From NCBI RefSeq assembly GCF_004379255.2, contig NC_056039.1, positions 21,217,883 to 21,281,882 on the forward strand: DNA of 64,000 nt. The letters are read 5' to 3'. The translations under genes were made by a program, and so were the position numbers. A model generated the notes under the pieces. That model ran no database searches and was not told the origin of the DNA. It was given only the letters and a program-made list of their open reading frames with translations. This stretch comes from Salvia splendens (lineage: Eukaryota; Streptophyta; Magnoliopsida; Lamiales; Lamiaceae). Positions within the stretch are counted from its first letter, which is position 1. Every line of letters begins with the position of its first letter. This document shows positions 47,474-61,890 of this stretch, piece after piece.

Positions 47474-48109
47474 CACTCAGCTGTTAAAAACTGAACTCAT
47501 CAAACAAAAGCACGAATTAATCATCTTAGAAGGTAGGGAATCATGAAGGTACACTAGGTCCGACTTGCTACTAAAACATGTACACAAAAATACAAACAAA
47601 AGCAAGACAATAATGAACACCTCCTCCCACTAAGGGCGTACTTGCAAGTTGGGCTTAGTGTGGAAGAAGACTAAAAACACTGACCAACCAATAAAAAGAA
47701 GAATAAAAGAAAGAAAGGGGGGTCACCTTGTGTTGGTCAGCTTCTGCACGTCATGGGATCTGGAGCATGTCCTAGACTGGGCAGTTCTCTTCTTCCCTTG
47801 CATGTTCAGAACTGTGTCAGCCTATTCCTCTCCTACTTCAACTCCTTTTCTCCCTTGTAATAGTTCATGAGGTTGTTAATTTCATCTCTCCAACAGATCT
47901 TTATCTTCTTTCTTTGCGTGCATCTCCTTCTTTCTTTCTTTCTTATTTTTAGCATCTCCTTCTTTCTTATCAGGCAACTTCCTCATCTTGTTCCCCCCTA
48001 TGTCAGCCTCATTCCTCTCCTATATCAACTCCTTATCTCCCTTGTAACAGTTCTTGATTCCATCTCCACCCAACAACGCTTTATCTTCTATTTTTGCATG
48101 CATCTCCAT

Positions 48110-48195
48110 CTTACTTTTTTTCTTTTTCTTTTTTGCACCTCCTTTCTTTTTTTCTTTTTTTCTTTCTTTTTTTCTTTTTTTCTTTTTTTTGCACC
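48110..48195. repeat. Pyrimidine-rich tract, right arm
   Basis: Mirror of 42905-43015, shorter than the copy at 20095-20225. Confidence 0.85.
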
Positions 48196-48390
48196 TCCCT
48201 CCTTTCTTATCAGTCAATTTCCTCATTTTGTGCCCCCTTCCGTCCACTCTCTTAACCTTTTCAGCTTAAACTTCAAACCAGGTACCAAACAAATAGTGGT
48301 AAATAAAGTTAATCACGCAAACACTATTTATTACAAAGAAAACTACAGCATGCTCTAAGGAAGAATATCATAACAAAAACTGCAGCTAAC

Positions 48391-48886
48391 CTGATAATTA
48401 TAGCCAGGCTTACTTCATCTGCAAATATCAAAAATAGCAAAACGAAAAGTGAAAATTAGCAACTTGCTAAACCAATATGCTAATAAGGCAATCATTTCTC
48501 CGTTATATAGCACCTGCTATCCTTGCATTGTATGCCGCATCAGCTACAACATAAGCATGAGGAGTGTCCAAAAGCTTCTTTCTTTATCATCCCCATATAC
48601 CTAGACATTTTTATATGGATTGACGGACAAAAATCCAGAGCCTGCCATTCTCTATCCAAAGCAAATACAAGAAAATGATTTAAGATTAGAAGCAATCAGT
48701 AAAAACAAACAAAATAAAAGGATCTAAAAAATAGAGAATTACATTTAAATTATCTTGTAAATATCTATATTGAAGATTGTGAAGAACTAAACGCTCAAAT
48801 AACTTAGTTGTGGAAGATCATCAACTTAGTCAAGTATCCGAGGATTAGTTGGTAGAAGGTCTTCTGTGGGAACTGTCACAACCTGT
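48391..48886 (-). pseudogene. Myosin VIII exons 1-3, right arm
   Basis: Minus-strand mirror of 42215-42715: the DEVSLAIISG exon at 48391-48417, the TPHAYVVADAAYNA-like exon around 48520-48615 and the first exon at about 48763-48886. It has the same stop and deletion as the left-arm copy, so these lesions predate the inverted duplication. Confidence 0.7.
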
Positions 48887-49464
48887 AATGATAATTTACA
48901 GTAAGAGCAAAGTTCTTGTAGAATGCAACAAAAGATGTGAAGAGGAGGAAAATCGGATGAACTAACACTTCTATCCGAAAGCAGAACCAAAGCTTTCTCC
49001 CCTGAGTTTGATTTTATTTGCCCTAAGCATAAAAATTATTCAAATTAGGGATTATCGTCTTCAACGAGCCATTGCTTTTCACACTAAGAAACTGTGATTA
49101 CGAAACGATGGAGTTGTAGTGCTACCTCAAGAGCAGTAATTGTAAGAGGGCTGAGAAAAGAGACTTGGCAAGAATATGGCTAGCAAGGATAACATGTGTT
49201 GGATGTGTATTGAATGGAAACAAGGCTCGAACATGGTTATTGAAAAACAGTGGACATCTCTGGAACTGATCAACAGTAAAGTAGAGCTCTCAACAAAGGA
49301 ACGAGTTTTGCTTGCAGCGCAGCCCAGCAGCAGAATTTAGATGAGCAAGCAGTACGAGCAAACTCAAGTTTGCAATCTATAGAAAACTTGGTCCCGTGCT
49401 AGTTGATCAAACTGTCGTAGACAAACACAACTGCTGGAATAATAGTTAAAATTTTGGGTGTATC

Positions 49465-49551
49465 ACAACATTTCCAGAGAGGTTATCAATCGAGGAAGAT
49501 GTGTATCAGTGGATGGATTCCATTCATCGGTGTCAACTCTGTTTGTGATTC
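49465..49551 (-). pseudogene. Starch synthase I exon fragment, right arm
   Basis: Minus-strand mirror of 41548-41640, with the CTTGCAG-type acceptor at 49552 and above. It reads ITNRVDTDEWNPSTDTHLP and then the same one-base frame change. The fragment was therefore already broken when the arms were made. Confidence 0.68.
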
Positions 49552-50711
49552 CTGCAAGGTCACATGTTATTTCTAATTAAACCAATTAATTTCGTTGATG
49601 CAAACAAGCCTTTATCGCCTCACTTCTTTTGTTTTAATAGTTATTACGTAAATCAAGACATTGATGCAAAGGATATTATCATTAGTTACCAGCTGAAATG
49701 AGTGCTCTAGAAATTATCTCAGTCGCCTCAAATAGGATTGGCACACAGCTCTTTAATCTGACTCAAATAGAAATTCTTTCCTACATACAGACAAGAGAAG
49801 GGTTACAGGTATAGTAGAACATGTAGAAAGAATCCAAGGAAATAAAATAATAAATTGTTGTATGCATTCCACTTCCTACAACTAAACAAAAAATTATATC
49901 TAAATGTATGTACAAACGAAGAGAATGACTAACCACACATCCTGGTATCGTGATCTTCAGATTTTGGAGACAGCAAGACCAACTTAATATCGAAGTGGTC
50001 AAAACTGACTTGGAGCAGTAATACGATACCCTCCATTCCATTGTATACTCCGAGGAACAAGTTAGACAATTACCCACTCACATCAAACACCCCCATAACT
50101 TAAGTCTTGCTAGCCCTCGAGCAAGTTAGACAATAAAGCACAGTCAGAAGATATTAGATAATCCTCTCCTTCAAGTCAAGATAACGAATCAGTAGGGAAA
50201 TTAGGTCGACCATGAATTCACTCGCAGGTAAAACTTTCGAACAAGAATTGTACACGAACTAATTCCTTAAGACCTAGGCATCCCATGTTTCAATATAAGT
50301 TCGAGTTGTGTCTTGGGAGTCTCAAACCATCGTCACTAATTCCTAAAGGGAAGTTCTTCCGGCTATTCTTTATTTAAGCACATAAGATCTTTCTCCCAAA
50401 TTCAAGCAAAATTCATCGCTCACAAGTCAATATGATGCATAAATGAAAAGGTCTTATTCATTGGGATGTAACGGGGCTTTTGGTAAAGGTGGGATAATAT
50501 ATGGTTAAGTAGCTTACCACCATTCTTAAAATACTAGCACATCCATCACAACATCTTTCACATCTCAGTCAATGCGTACAAATTTCTCACAGCTCAACAC
50601 CCAAACATGAGATTTTTCGACCATCTAACCAAGTGACCATCTAACGAAGTGACCATCTAACCAAGTCAACTTATTCTTTTGAGCTTTCTTTTATCATTTC
50701 TATTTTTCGCT
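49552..50711 (-). other. Host-like and gypsy 3' sequence, right arm
   Basis: Mirror of about 40410-41547. It contains the gypsy purine tract near 50090-50120 and an unassigned stretch 49780-50077 whose open frame (SSEYTMEWRVSYYC...) has no motif I can name. No gene is supported. Confidence 0.4.
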
Positions 50712-50980
50712 CGATATTTTTTTTCTAGCCTTGGCTTTTTTTTACTCAAGAAGGCTGCCTTTTATTTATTTTTTTTTCTAGCCTTGGCTTTTTTTTACTC
50801 AAGAAAGGCTGCCTTTTTATTTATTTTTTTTCTAGCCTTGGCTTTTTTTTACACATGAAAGGCTGCCTTTTTAAATATTTTTTTTCTAGCCTTGGCTTTT
50901 TTTTACTCATGAAAGGCTGTCTTTTTTCTTTTTTTTCATAGCCTTGGCTTTTTTTACACATGAAAGGCTGCCTTTTTATT
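50712..50980. repeat. ~52 bp minisatellite, right arm
   Basis: Five copies, mirror of 40150-40408. Confidence 0.88.
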
Positions 50981-52439
50981 CTATTTTCGTTTGAAGTGAC
51001 AGCTTTTCACTCACTTAGTATCTCAGTACAAATGAATACCACCTAATGAATGGTCCAAAACTTCCATCTTTATGTTGCCACCATAATACCCTCCCAAGGA
51101 TGTGCTAGTACTTTAATTTTGGTGACTAGGGAAGAAAATATAGGCCAACAAATGGATATAATAGGTAAGCTGATATAGTGACATCAAAATTTTCAACAAA
51201 GAAATTAGGCTTTTGGGCTCAAACTGGCTCACTAGGGGTTTATGCAGGGTCATGCATGTGATAATTTGGATATGAGGCTTTTATTCCTATTGCCTAAATC
51301 ATTTTTATGCACCAATATCAACAAGATTGCAACTCATAAAGCTCTCATTCAGTCGATCGGCCCTATGACTTTTTCAATTAATTTTTCAAAACCGGAATTG
51401 TTCTCTCTCCTTAGCTCAAGAAATCGGACAACAAAGAACACTGTTATCACTTATTTGAAGCATGGGAAACCTAGGACTCCAGAAGTTAGTAAGCAACAAC
51501 TAAGTTTGCAGATCAACCCATGAGAAAAATGAAGTCTACACTAATAACCCCTTTAGAAGTTAGCTCCTCCTCAACTCCTACACAACAAATACAAAACAAA
51601 CAAATTCAATTATATAAATCAGCTGATAAATAAAAATAAAGAAATGAAGTACAACATAAGTAACAAGTAAGTGCATATTCAAAAGTATCAACTTAAATAC
51701 AACCTAATATGTTGGACAGCAAGTTCTAGATAAAGAATCCAACAGAATTTGTAACCTTTTCAGAAGCTGCTATTCATACTAGTGCTTCATTATCTAATGC
51801 AGGCACACATATGTAGAAATATATGAAAATGAGGTTTTATCATCCAAACAACTCATTCTAATAACATGGAAAAACATATAAATCTTAACAAAATAATAAA
51901 TACATTTTGAACATTAATTTTACATACAATGTAGGATTGACATCATTCCCACATCTAAACCAAGGCCGGCATACGAAATTATACAATGCATCATTGGAGA
52001 ATTAGTGCGTACTTTGAGCAAAGCAAGAACAATCTGCTTAAGCTCAGTTCTTTGCAACCAGTTATATAAGTAGTAATTCACCTACATAGGAATCTAATGC
52101 CCATGATGCAAACTAATGCAACTTTAGATAAGTAATTAGCTCATTAAATAACATTCATACCATATTGGATGTGGATTCTTCAATTGAAGTCTAGGTAAAA
52201 CGCATGATCAAATTAAGAGTTGGAAAAGTGAGCATTCTAAAAGTTTTAGGCTCATTCCACCACGTCATTTTAGAAAAAAAAATACCACATAATAAGTTGA
52301 CATCAACATATTGGAGGATACCAACTTAGATAATAGTAAAATAAACCTATAACTATAGTTTGTAATTTTGTACTCCCTCCGTCCAACCATAAGCGAGGCA
52401 ATTTTTTGGGCACTAGATTTAAGAAACTGACATTTAAAG

Positions 52440-54743
52440 AGTTATGGCACGTAGTATATATACCTTCTCTGAGATGGTATGGTACATATCTAATGCATCA
52501 CCAAAGCTTATAAGTGGCTTTTGTCCCAGGATGCTCGGAAGACTGAGCTGCATTAGTAGGATGTGCAGCATTTCCTGGTTCCTACGTGAATAAAATGCAC
52601 AAGTAAAAATGTGCACAAGGAAATAACGGCTGATATGTAACAGAATGTAGTCACTTTTGCGTAACTGGAAGGTTCCATCAGTAGCTGGGTAAAGCATGAG
52701 AGACTGAAGGAATGATGTCGTTTTCGGAGTTTGTGGACCATCACCAATTGAAATGTGAGATGAAGGAACTGAAAACGATTACCATAATTTTACTAATTTG
52801 ATTACTTTTTTGTTTTTGTTGCTCGCAGGGTTTACTCATAGGAAAACAACAACTAATAATTAATAATTGATATGAAAATCAAAAGAAACCATAAACTAAA
52901 CAAACCTTGTATGGGAATCTGGGATCCAACAGGTTCTATATCGTCAGAGCCAATTTCCAGTGTCTGGGGCATAGCACCAATTCCAATGCTAACAAGGCCA
53001 GATGAGTAAATGCTACCACATGCTACCACTTATTTGGTCAGAAGTAGAGATGCAGATATCATGGAAAATCCACCTCCTGACTAAGCGGGGGGGAGAAGTA
53101 GAAATACATTTGAGCTCCGGGTGGGTGGACCGATTCTGGCCTAGAAAACAGAAAATATTGCAAATAAAATGACAAAATTAAATGAGATACAAATAAAGAT
53201 CACAAAGATGAACTAGAGACTATATATCTGGCCACGTGAATCAACTAGATGTCCTAGAATTTTTCAAAGAATCACCTCATAAACTCGTTGTGAATGTGAT
53301 AAGTGGCCTGGCTTAGCACAAAGAGCTCATTTGACCTTGCGCATAAAGGCTGGCATAAGAAAAAGTGGCACAACACTTCTCTGTGCTTTCTCCAAACAGA
53401 AATTTGTTTATCTATTTCCCCATCAATCGTTTGGACTGCATGTAAACAAAGTTACAATGCAACAAGGACAAAATCCAAACAATATGAATTCCAAACCCAT
53501 ACACAATGGACTAAATTAACACAACACTTTGAACAAATTTTTATCAGTTATTTGCTAGTATTATTGCTCTAATAAGTAAATCCCACTCAACCGAAAAAAC
53601 ATCAACAAAATCCACATTTAGCACAGAGAAAATATCAAGAGACCATTGTAACTCTCCACACTGTAAATCATGTGGCCTTACCATTTAGGACCTACTTAGT
53701 ATACACTGGAAGGAACTTCATCATCCAGTTGGTTAAAAGTGCGTATGTTTTTCAGACATGATATAAATCAATGATTACATGACACGGAAACATGCAAGGC
53801 CTATGTATTTCTTTAATCTTGATAAAGGCTTCCAAATTTATTTAAACTAAATCATGAAACCTACCAGTGAAACAAAAGTCACAAGAAAGCCTTAATTAAC
53901 TTTTCTTCCAGAAACAGATCAAAGAGAGAGAGTAAAAGACGGAAATATAAGAAATGCACTTGGTCTTGTTTAGAAGCAGCATAAATTCATTTTCCCAACC
54001 TTTTCACCGACTGGTGTATTAATAGGTCTTGTAATCCATATTCACCGGCTGGTGTAGTTATTTCACTAGCTATGCAATTAAGCATTCCAGAATTTGATCA
54101 GATTGGCCTAAACATCTATCGATGTAGAAAGATGGTGGAAAAAATCAGATTTCACCAAGGAGAAGCACATACCATTTTCTAACCATTTTCTAATCGAACA
54201 GATCACACTCTGAGAGCTGAGAAAGAAACTAGGAAAATTTAGCCAGTAGCCACACTCATTCGAACAAGGATTAACAAATTAGTGCACAAAATCATTTACT
54301 TCTCAAAATTGGACGGACTTTATCCAACACAGAGAAAATGCTCAAGGCAACACTACTAGGTACAGCCCTACTCATCTAGATAAAGATGCTCCCCTTATTT
54401 TAGTAATTTCAAGTAGAAGAGGGGATCTTGTTGTGTTCATTGGTCAAACTCAACCTTTCTTCTTCTCAAAATCAACTCTAAATGCACAATGTAACAATAC
54501 TAAATTAGGTGATGCTACTATGGATTCAGCAGCCCTCAGCCACACTGACCTAAACCATGTAATCTAAGCAAAAACGTAATCAATCCATTTAAAACACCCC
54601 CAAAATGATGAACAAATTGATCTAAACTATACAAAGAAAAAAAAAAGAAAATACAAACTGATTACCTGAAGACGCGGTGGCTGTTGAGAGGAACGGCGGC
54701 GGAGGTTTAGCGAGAGGCTTCTCGGTGCGGCTTGACTCTCCAT
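52440..54743 (-). pseudogene. Unidentified host gene, 5' exons, right arm
   Basis: Minus-strand mirror of 36387-38680. Exon 1 is 54743-54666 with the same MESQAAPRSLSLNL start and a GTAATC donor. Exon 2 (53140-53074) is 67 nt instead of 66: a C run has one extra base, which breaks the frame. The left arm keeps the 66 nt exon. This is one of the few differences that alter coding. Confidence 0.5.
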
Positions 54744-55912
54744 TCTACTCGGACTATAATCACTGACGGACCCAAGTGGGGTCGGCCGACCCCACCGCCA
54801 GCCACCGAGCATTGCCGGAAAACTTGAATAATCGACCTTTGACCTCCGACCCCACGGAAGGTCCACCTCCTCCGAATCCTTCAGTATTTGAAGATAAACA
54901 AGAGGGGAATAAGAAAACTTGTTGTGAAGACTAGAGGAGGAATATGGGGAAGTCCGGAGGCAGAAAAGTTCAGAGTTCTTCCTTTTTTTCAAATCGAGGG
55001 CTCACTAAATGAGTCGAGGAAGACAACCGTTTCTTCCCTTTTTTCAAATCCAGGCTCACTTAAAAAGTTAATGACTGATTTAATTGAATAAGTAAATTGG
55101 TTTGATTGTTATTGTTATTTAATGGTCATTCCCCTTCTAATTCTATACGTAATTTTCATTTTTTTATTGGCCAATCCATTGTAATTCTATTTCATTCAAA
55201 TTATTGACAATAACCAAGAAAATATTATTTTAAAATATCTAAATATAAATTTATAAAAAATATTTTAAAACACATAATTTTACTTAAATTTTATTTTATT
55301 CATATTATTGATAAATAACAAAGAAATTATTATTTAAATATAAATTTATAAATAAATATTTAAATTATTGAAACCATGATTTTACTTCAACAATTTTATA
55401 GGAGTAATTTTTAGATATGAAAACTCTTAGAAATGTACTTTAAAAAATAGAACTAGTTAAATTTTATTATTTTAATAGTTTTTAAAATATAATATTATAT
55501 ATATTATTAATACTTTGTTATATTCGATCCCACGAAATTCATATCCTAGATCCTCAAGCATTCAATATGTCCTAATTTCCTCCTTTCTATAAGAGTTTAT
55601 TTGTATTAATTTCCTCCTTTCTATAGGAGTTTATTTTTTTTAAAAAATATATCATGAAAAAAATAACTTTAGAGTTTTTCTCTGAAAATCAATTAATTAA
55701 CACAACAAATTAAAGAAAAGTATCTTTTCATTTGCTTTAGCGATGGAACCAACTCTAAATACAAAGGAAATTCAACAGATGAACAAAATTCTAGACTTCC
55801 TTACCTAGACATTTTGCTACGGGTGATGGGCACAAAAGAGATGGAAGGAATTGGTCGAGAGAGATGGAGAAGATGGATGAGTGTTGCTGGTTTGAGAACG
55901 GCGGCCAGAACA

Positions 55913-56749
55913 AGGTAAATTGAAAGCGGCAACACATTGATAGACGTACCTTGATCACACATGCATGCTCGACTTTCACATCTCCAATTGAAATAGGCAA
56001 GGTAAACATGCATGGGTCGGTCCGCTTTGATGGCATCCTCCTCTTTAGGATTACCGCTAAAACACTCTCTCCGATCACTATCTTCCCATCGGATTTGGTC
56101 TTCCTAGCAAAAATTCCTTGATGAACTTGTTGAAAAGAGGTAATTTCAGAGCTTGTAGGAATGGTGGGTTGATCTCCAGTTTGCCAAGAAATTCCATGAA
56201 ATCCACGGGATCTTTTTTCTTCTTCGTGACCTCCCCTCTCGATAAGGGAATGGTTTAACTTGCTTGACTGTGTTGCTGGAATTTCCCTTGGAAGACTCTT
56301 CAATTTCCATCCTTATTTTTTCACTCTCCACTTCAGTTCATGGACTTAGGGGGAACGGTTCAGCCATCTGGGGTAGTGGCTTCCTCAAGTCATCGATCTA
56401 GATGCCATCCCATGTTTCCGCTTCCCCTGTTTCAGTATCTTCATTCTGCTAGACCGAGTTATCTCATTCCTCGCTTACCACAGTAGGTACTCCTTCATTA
56501 ATCTTCATTGTCGGTCCCTTGTACTCTCGTCCTAATCTCAAGGTGATTTGGTTGATGTTTGTCCTATTCGGTGGCTTGACTGTAGCTGGGATTCTTCCTT
56601 CGTTCCCACGCATCTCACTTAAGGAAGTAGCTATCTAAGAAAGTTGTTTTGCAAACATATCCATGGCCGCCTTTTGTCCCTGTTGGGCGTCCTGTAGCTT
56701 ATGCACCACGTCGTTATTCGTTTGCATGTTGTTCTGAAGGTGTTGTTGT
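55913..56749 (-). pseudogene. Gypsy gag C-terminus and protease remnant, right arm
   Basis: Mirror of 34243-35078, with TDPCMFTLPISIGDVKVEHA and the SINVLPLSIY protease motif near 55914-56020. One frame runs across 55791-56303 because a base differs (gatcaagg here for gatctagg in the left arm), replacing a stop. It is still not a whole protein. Confidence 0.75.
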
Positions 56750-57289
56750 GAGCTGACATACTTGGATTTTACATGGTTTTAGAGGGTGGTTTTGTATGAA
56801 TTTGATCATATTTCATCTATTATTAGGCGTGTTTATATCTATTTTTCTATTATGTTGGTATGTTGATCATTTTGTTAAGAATGTGTAAAAAAAGGTACAA
56901 AATATGTCGATGTGCAACAGCCTTGGTTTGAGAAAGTTTTACTGGAGATTTTAAAGTCTAATCAGCCCCCAAGCGGAGTCCCGTAGAAGTGCTTCACATG
57001 GGTATCTTTAACGCCTCAAGTGGAGTCCCGTAGAAGAAGTTATAGCAGTTTTATGAACATTGTCCAGAAATCTCACGCGGCTGGGTGAATTATTACCCTG
57101 TAAATTCACCTGGCCGTGTGTCTCAAATTCAGCTTCGGAGAGTCAGAAAGGGGTCGAAAATGACCACCCGAGTGATAGGTGCATAAGTAACGAATTTCTT
57201 GTTTGCCTTGATTCATGCTATTACCCGAGTGAGAATTATGCCTTAATCTTTTCATGTGTGATGTATTATTGAAGGGAGAGAGGGTGATG

Positions 57290-58734
57290 TGATGTGCTAG
57301 GTCGAGATACCAAGTCCTATGAACCCACTAGATCACTTGGTCTAGGAACTCAATGGAACACGGAATGCTCTGTCGTTGTACACACAAAACTCCCCTTCAA
57401 AGATCCCTCAACCCGAATACTATGGATTAGTATAGAGAAGTAGGGGTCGATCCCACGAAGACGGACACGTAAGAAAGCATTTAGAGACTCTTGACAAAGG
57501 CAGCTGCTGCCACGCAAACTGGGTTGAGATATAACTACAACTAGACCTAGGCAAGAAATGTAACACTAGACCTAGAAAACTGTAAAGATGCTGAGATCAA
57601 ACTTCCTCATGACTGCTAGATATTAAATTCACTTCCTAGACCGTGTAAACGACTACCTAATTTAGCTAGACAGAAAACGAATAACAGTGGGGACCATCAT
57701 TCCAGAAATAGCAGGTACGGCAGAAAAGCTGCTAATAACGAACTGGGAATTTAACTAACAACGACATGCATTTCTCTAGCTGAATCAGACACGAAGATGA
57801 AGGAAACAGAGCACATACCCTGATTCGAACAGAATATAAAAGTTTGGTCGTCGGAAACTTGCAACAAACCGGAAATAACACAGATCTACATAAACTAGAC
57901 GGAGCGATATAAAAACACGAAGGCTAGGCATCAAATTAAACCAACTCTGTTCAGATCTCTCATCGGATGCTTAATCCACTCCGGATCCAAGCGATCCGAG
58001 TCCTACAACAACCAGAATCATCCCCATAACTTCCGATTCTAAAGATCTACTCCGATCAACAACCAATTCAAACAATTCTACTCAGATTCAGTGAGCAAAT
58101 GCGAAAAGCATCCAAAACAAGTACTAGCACGAACTCCAGAAAAACACAGTAACTGAAGCAGAAACAAACACCATCAACATTATAGAAAATAACTTGCATA
58201 AACCCACAGAATAAAGGGTAAACAGAGTGCCGAGCTTCGAACAGCGAAGCTCGTGAAATCCACAAAATAACGAGAAATAAATTGGAAATTATTTCTTCGC
58301 CCTCGACAGGACGGTGGTACACCGAAATAAAACTACTGTAAACAGGAATTGAACCCAAACAGGAACCCCCGAATTTCCCAAAAAGAACTCAAGTGTGTAA
58401 GAGAAAAGTGAGCTCCTAGCTACAATCCGTAACGAGGCCTCCACCGAGAAGGTCCCTCTAGAATGCATGCTTCCTTCCTTATATAGGCGCGGACATAATC
58501 TTCTAGAAGCCTTCGTAGAAATCTCCATTCTACCCTTCAGCTCTGAGATTTCCTCCGTCTTGCAATTTCCTCCACAATGCTCACTTTTTCGCCAGTTTCC
58601 TCGGACCATGTGATTGTCCTCTCTCTTTATTGGACCTGGCAAAATTCTTCTACATACCTGGCTTAAGACGTGTGTTAGACCCCGTAATGTCATGAATTTA
58701 TCCCCTAGACCTATGCATGAAATTAGCCTTATCA
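57290..58734 (-). mobile_element. Athila/Tat-like gypsy LTR, right arm
   Basis: Minus-strand LTR starting TGATAAGGCTAATTTCATGC at 58734, mirror of 32257-33700. The low end is approximate for the same reason as in the left arm. The opposite-strand LTR-like piece (mirror of 33701-34242) lies at about 56750-57290. Confidence 0.6.
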
Positions 58735-60324
58735 AACTGCTCACACTTAAACCATGCTTGTCCTCAAGCATGAAAGACAAGAAAAAGAATAAGACGAATT
58801 TCAATGCACGGTTCCTATGAACGACTCTACAAACAAGACACGAACAAAGTACAGACTCCTAGATCTAGACATACTACAGACACACAAAAAGGGAACAAAC
58901 ACAAAGGAAAACAAAACACATAAGCATGAACCAGTTTCAACTTTTAGACGATCGTCCCCACAAGCTTAAGTTCTATCCGATCGTCTACAATCTTCAAATC
59001 CTCCCCTTTCCCTCTTCTGCCTAAACGGTCTTTCACTTCGTCAAGATAGCCTATCGATTTCCCAGCTGTTAGGTTCGCTCAATCACTCATTCCTCACTAG
59101 GGATGTTAGGATCGAAGCGCTCTAAAATCAAAGTTACACCACTGATGCGTCGGGTTATGAGAGTTTCTCCTCTTACTACTCCTTTTCTCTATTAATTTCC
59201 TGGGTCAGGTTACTATTGCTTCCTGCCTTTAAGGAATTTTTCCCTTTCTCTATAACAGATTTTTTCTATATATTTTTTTTTCTTTTTTTCTTTTCTGGAC
59301 TTCGTCCAGCTTATACCTCCAAATTCTTTCAATTTACTCCTCCCCCTGGACTTCGTCCAGCTTATACCTCCAAATCTTTTCAATTTACTCCTCCCCTAAA
59401 CTTCGTCCAGCTTATACCTCCAAAACCCATTCTTCCCTTTATACTCTACTCCCTAAGCATCAAGTGGCTGCCCATTTTTTTACAAGTCAGCTCAAAGTGT
59501 TTAGGCTTATAACTCGCTCTTATAGTAGGGCTGCACAACTAGGTTATCTAAGGCATCTTCTATCGTCCTTACTTCATTCAGGCCGCATTCAGCTTATTAA
59601 GGAAAAAGGCATCAAAGTTGACATGCATCCTATCTTCAATCGCTCTCACTAAGGGGATCTTTCCTTATTATATCACTAGCCCATGCTATACACAAACACA
59701 AAAACCTAGACAAAAAAACAAAAGAAACTGCACTTACTCCCTCGCCCTCCCACATCACTCCGGCTTGTCCCCAAGCTATCCTAGTGAAGGGGGGAAACAG
59801 GGAAGGAAAACAGTACAAACCAAGACAAAACAAACAACCAATAAGCAAAAAAAAAATACAAACTTCTCACACTTAGACCGAACATCGGGCTAAGTGGGAG
59901 AAGGTACAACACACTTAAGCAAAACATGTTTGAAAACAAAACAACCTCTTCTCACACTTAGACCAAACATTGGGCTAAGTGTGTGAAGGCACAACACATA
60001 TAAACAAGTTAAAGCATGCTGAGCACATAACACATAACTGAAAAGAAAGAAGAAAAAAAAACGAAATTGAAACGCCAGACTCCCAGGTCAAGGGTTTAAC
60101 AAATGATAACTCAAGTTGCCTACGGAGTCTGGTATTTCGAAAATATTTTTGGAAGATTATTATTTTTTACTTTGTTTGGGATTTTCTTGTTTAAAGAAAA
60201 GCGATTAAATATTTACACTTTCTTTCAAGTATTCTTGAGATCCCCTGGGTCAGGGTATGGATAAAAAAACTTCTCAATTTACTTGACCCAGGATTTCTTC
60301 AAGAACACTTCCTTCCTATAGTGG
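58735..60324 (-). other. Long non-coding 3' region of gypsy element, right arm
   Basis: Mirror of 30665-32256, with the ~50 bp tandem repeat at about 59294-59420. No coding sequence is supported. Confidence 0.6.
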
Positions 60325-61890
60325 TTAGGCGATATCAGGGAGTGCGCGTAGAGGCACTTCGTCCACTACACACAGCTCCGAGTTATCCCTAAATACCTTC
60401 ACGCGATGACCATTGACGAGGAAAGGCACATAATTCGAGGCACCTCCTTGGATCTCTACTGCTCCATTTGCACGAAGGCCAACGATAGTATATGGTCCGA
60501 TCCACTTGGACTTTAGCTTTCCAGGCATCAGCTTAAGCCTGGACTGGAATAGAAGAACTTTCTGCCCAACTTGTAGTTCCTTGGTCCGGAGATTCTTATC
60601 ATGCCAGAGCTTAGTCTTTTCCTTGTACCACATCGCGAACTCGTAAGACTCAAGCCTCAATTCTTCCAGCTCCTGGAGCTACAGTTTTCTTTCTTCCTCA
60701 CAAGCTTGAGGGTTCATGTTAATCTCCTTGACCGCCCAGTATTCCCTGTGCTCCAATCCTACCGGCAAGTAGCACATCTTGCTGAACACTAACCTGTGAG
60801 GAGACATCCCAATGGGCGTTTTATATGCTGTTCTGTAAGCCCATAGTGCGTCGTCAAGCCTCTTACTCCAGTCTTTCCTTGACGGGTTCACCGTCTTCTC
60901 TAGTATTGCTTTGATCTCCCTATTTGATATTTCCGCCTGGTCGTTAGACTGAGGATGATATGGTATGGACAACCTGTGGTGGACTCCATATTTTTTCATT
61001 AGAGCTTCAATCGTTCGGTTCCGGAAGTGAGTTCCTTGATCCGAAATAACAGCCCTAGGCACTCCATACCTACTAAAAATATTACACTTAAGAAATTTGG
61101 CCACCTCACCGGCTTCACAAGAGGTAGTAGCCTTGGCCTCTATCCATTTCGACACATAATCCACCGCCACAAGGATATATGTGTATCCGTATGAAGAAGG
61201 AAATGGCCACATGAAATCCATTCCCCATACATCGAAGATCTCACAAACAATCACAGGGACCTGCGGCATTTCGTCCCTCTTGGAAATTCCCCCTGCCTGT
61301 TGACATTTTTCACAATTTTGACAAAATTCGAAAGCATCTTTATGCAATGTAGGCCAGTAAAAACCACTGTCTAACACTTTCCTCGCGGTCTTCCTAGGTG
61401 CAAAGTGACCTCCACACACTAGGGCATGGCAGTGATTGAGCACATCTCTCTGTTCCCATTCTAGAATACACCTTCTAATTACCTGGTCGGCTCCCATTCT
61501 CCATAGATACGGGTCGTCCCAAAAGTAGTACTTGGCTTCACTTTTCAGTTTCATCTTCTGAGCCCGGGAGATTTCTTGTGAACTGGGCACCTCTCTAGTG
61601 ACCAAGTAATTTGCTAGGTCCGCGAACCACGGTTCAGCATTTATCCGGCAGTTCCCTTTCTCGGCATCCCCTGTACCTATTAACGCCATAATCTTTTCCC
61701 AACTGATAGGTCTTGGAAATGCTTTCAAATAGTACAAATGTTCCTCGGGGAATGCATCTGGTATTGCTTCCTCGGTCTCCCCTTAGAAAATACGACTCAG
61801 GTGGTCAGCCACCTTGTTCTCTGTTCCTTTCTTGTCTTTAACCTCCCAATCAAATTCCTCTAGAAGTAACACCCAACGGATCAAGTTCGA
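60325..61890 (-). pseudogene. pol: Gypsy RNase H end and integrase, right arm, nearly open
   Basis: Minus strand. The RNase H tail (about 61790-61885) ends at a TAA also present in the left arm. A single open stretch then runs to 60679 and contains the H-H-C-C region ([19 protein letters not shown] ... CQNCEKCQ) and a complete D, D, E core ([25 protein letters not shown]), plus the [20 protein letters not shown] stretch. After one TAG near 60680 the C-terminal domain continues to 60325 (PGKLKSKWIGPY). This copy lacks the frameshifts and the 30119-type stop of the left arm. It is an Athila/Tat-like integrase with two shared stops, and gag and reverse transcriptase are absent upstream. Confidence 0.9.
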
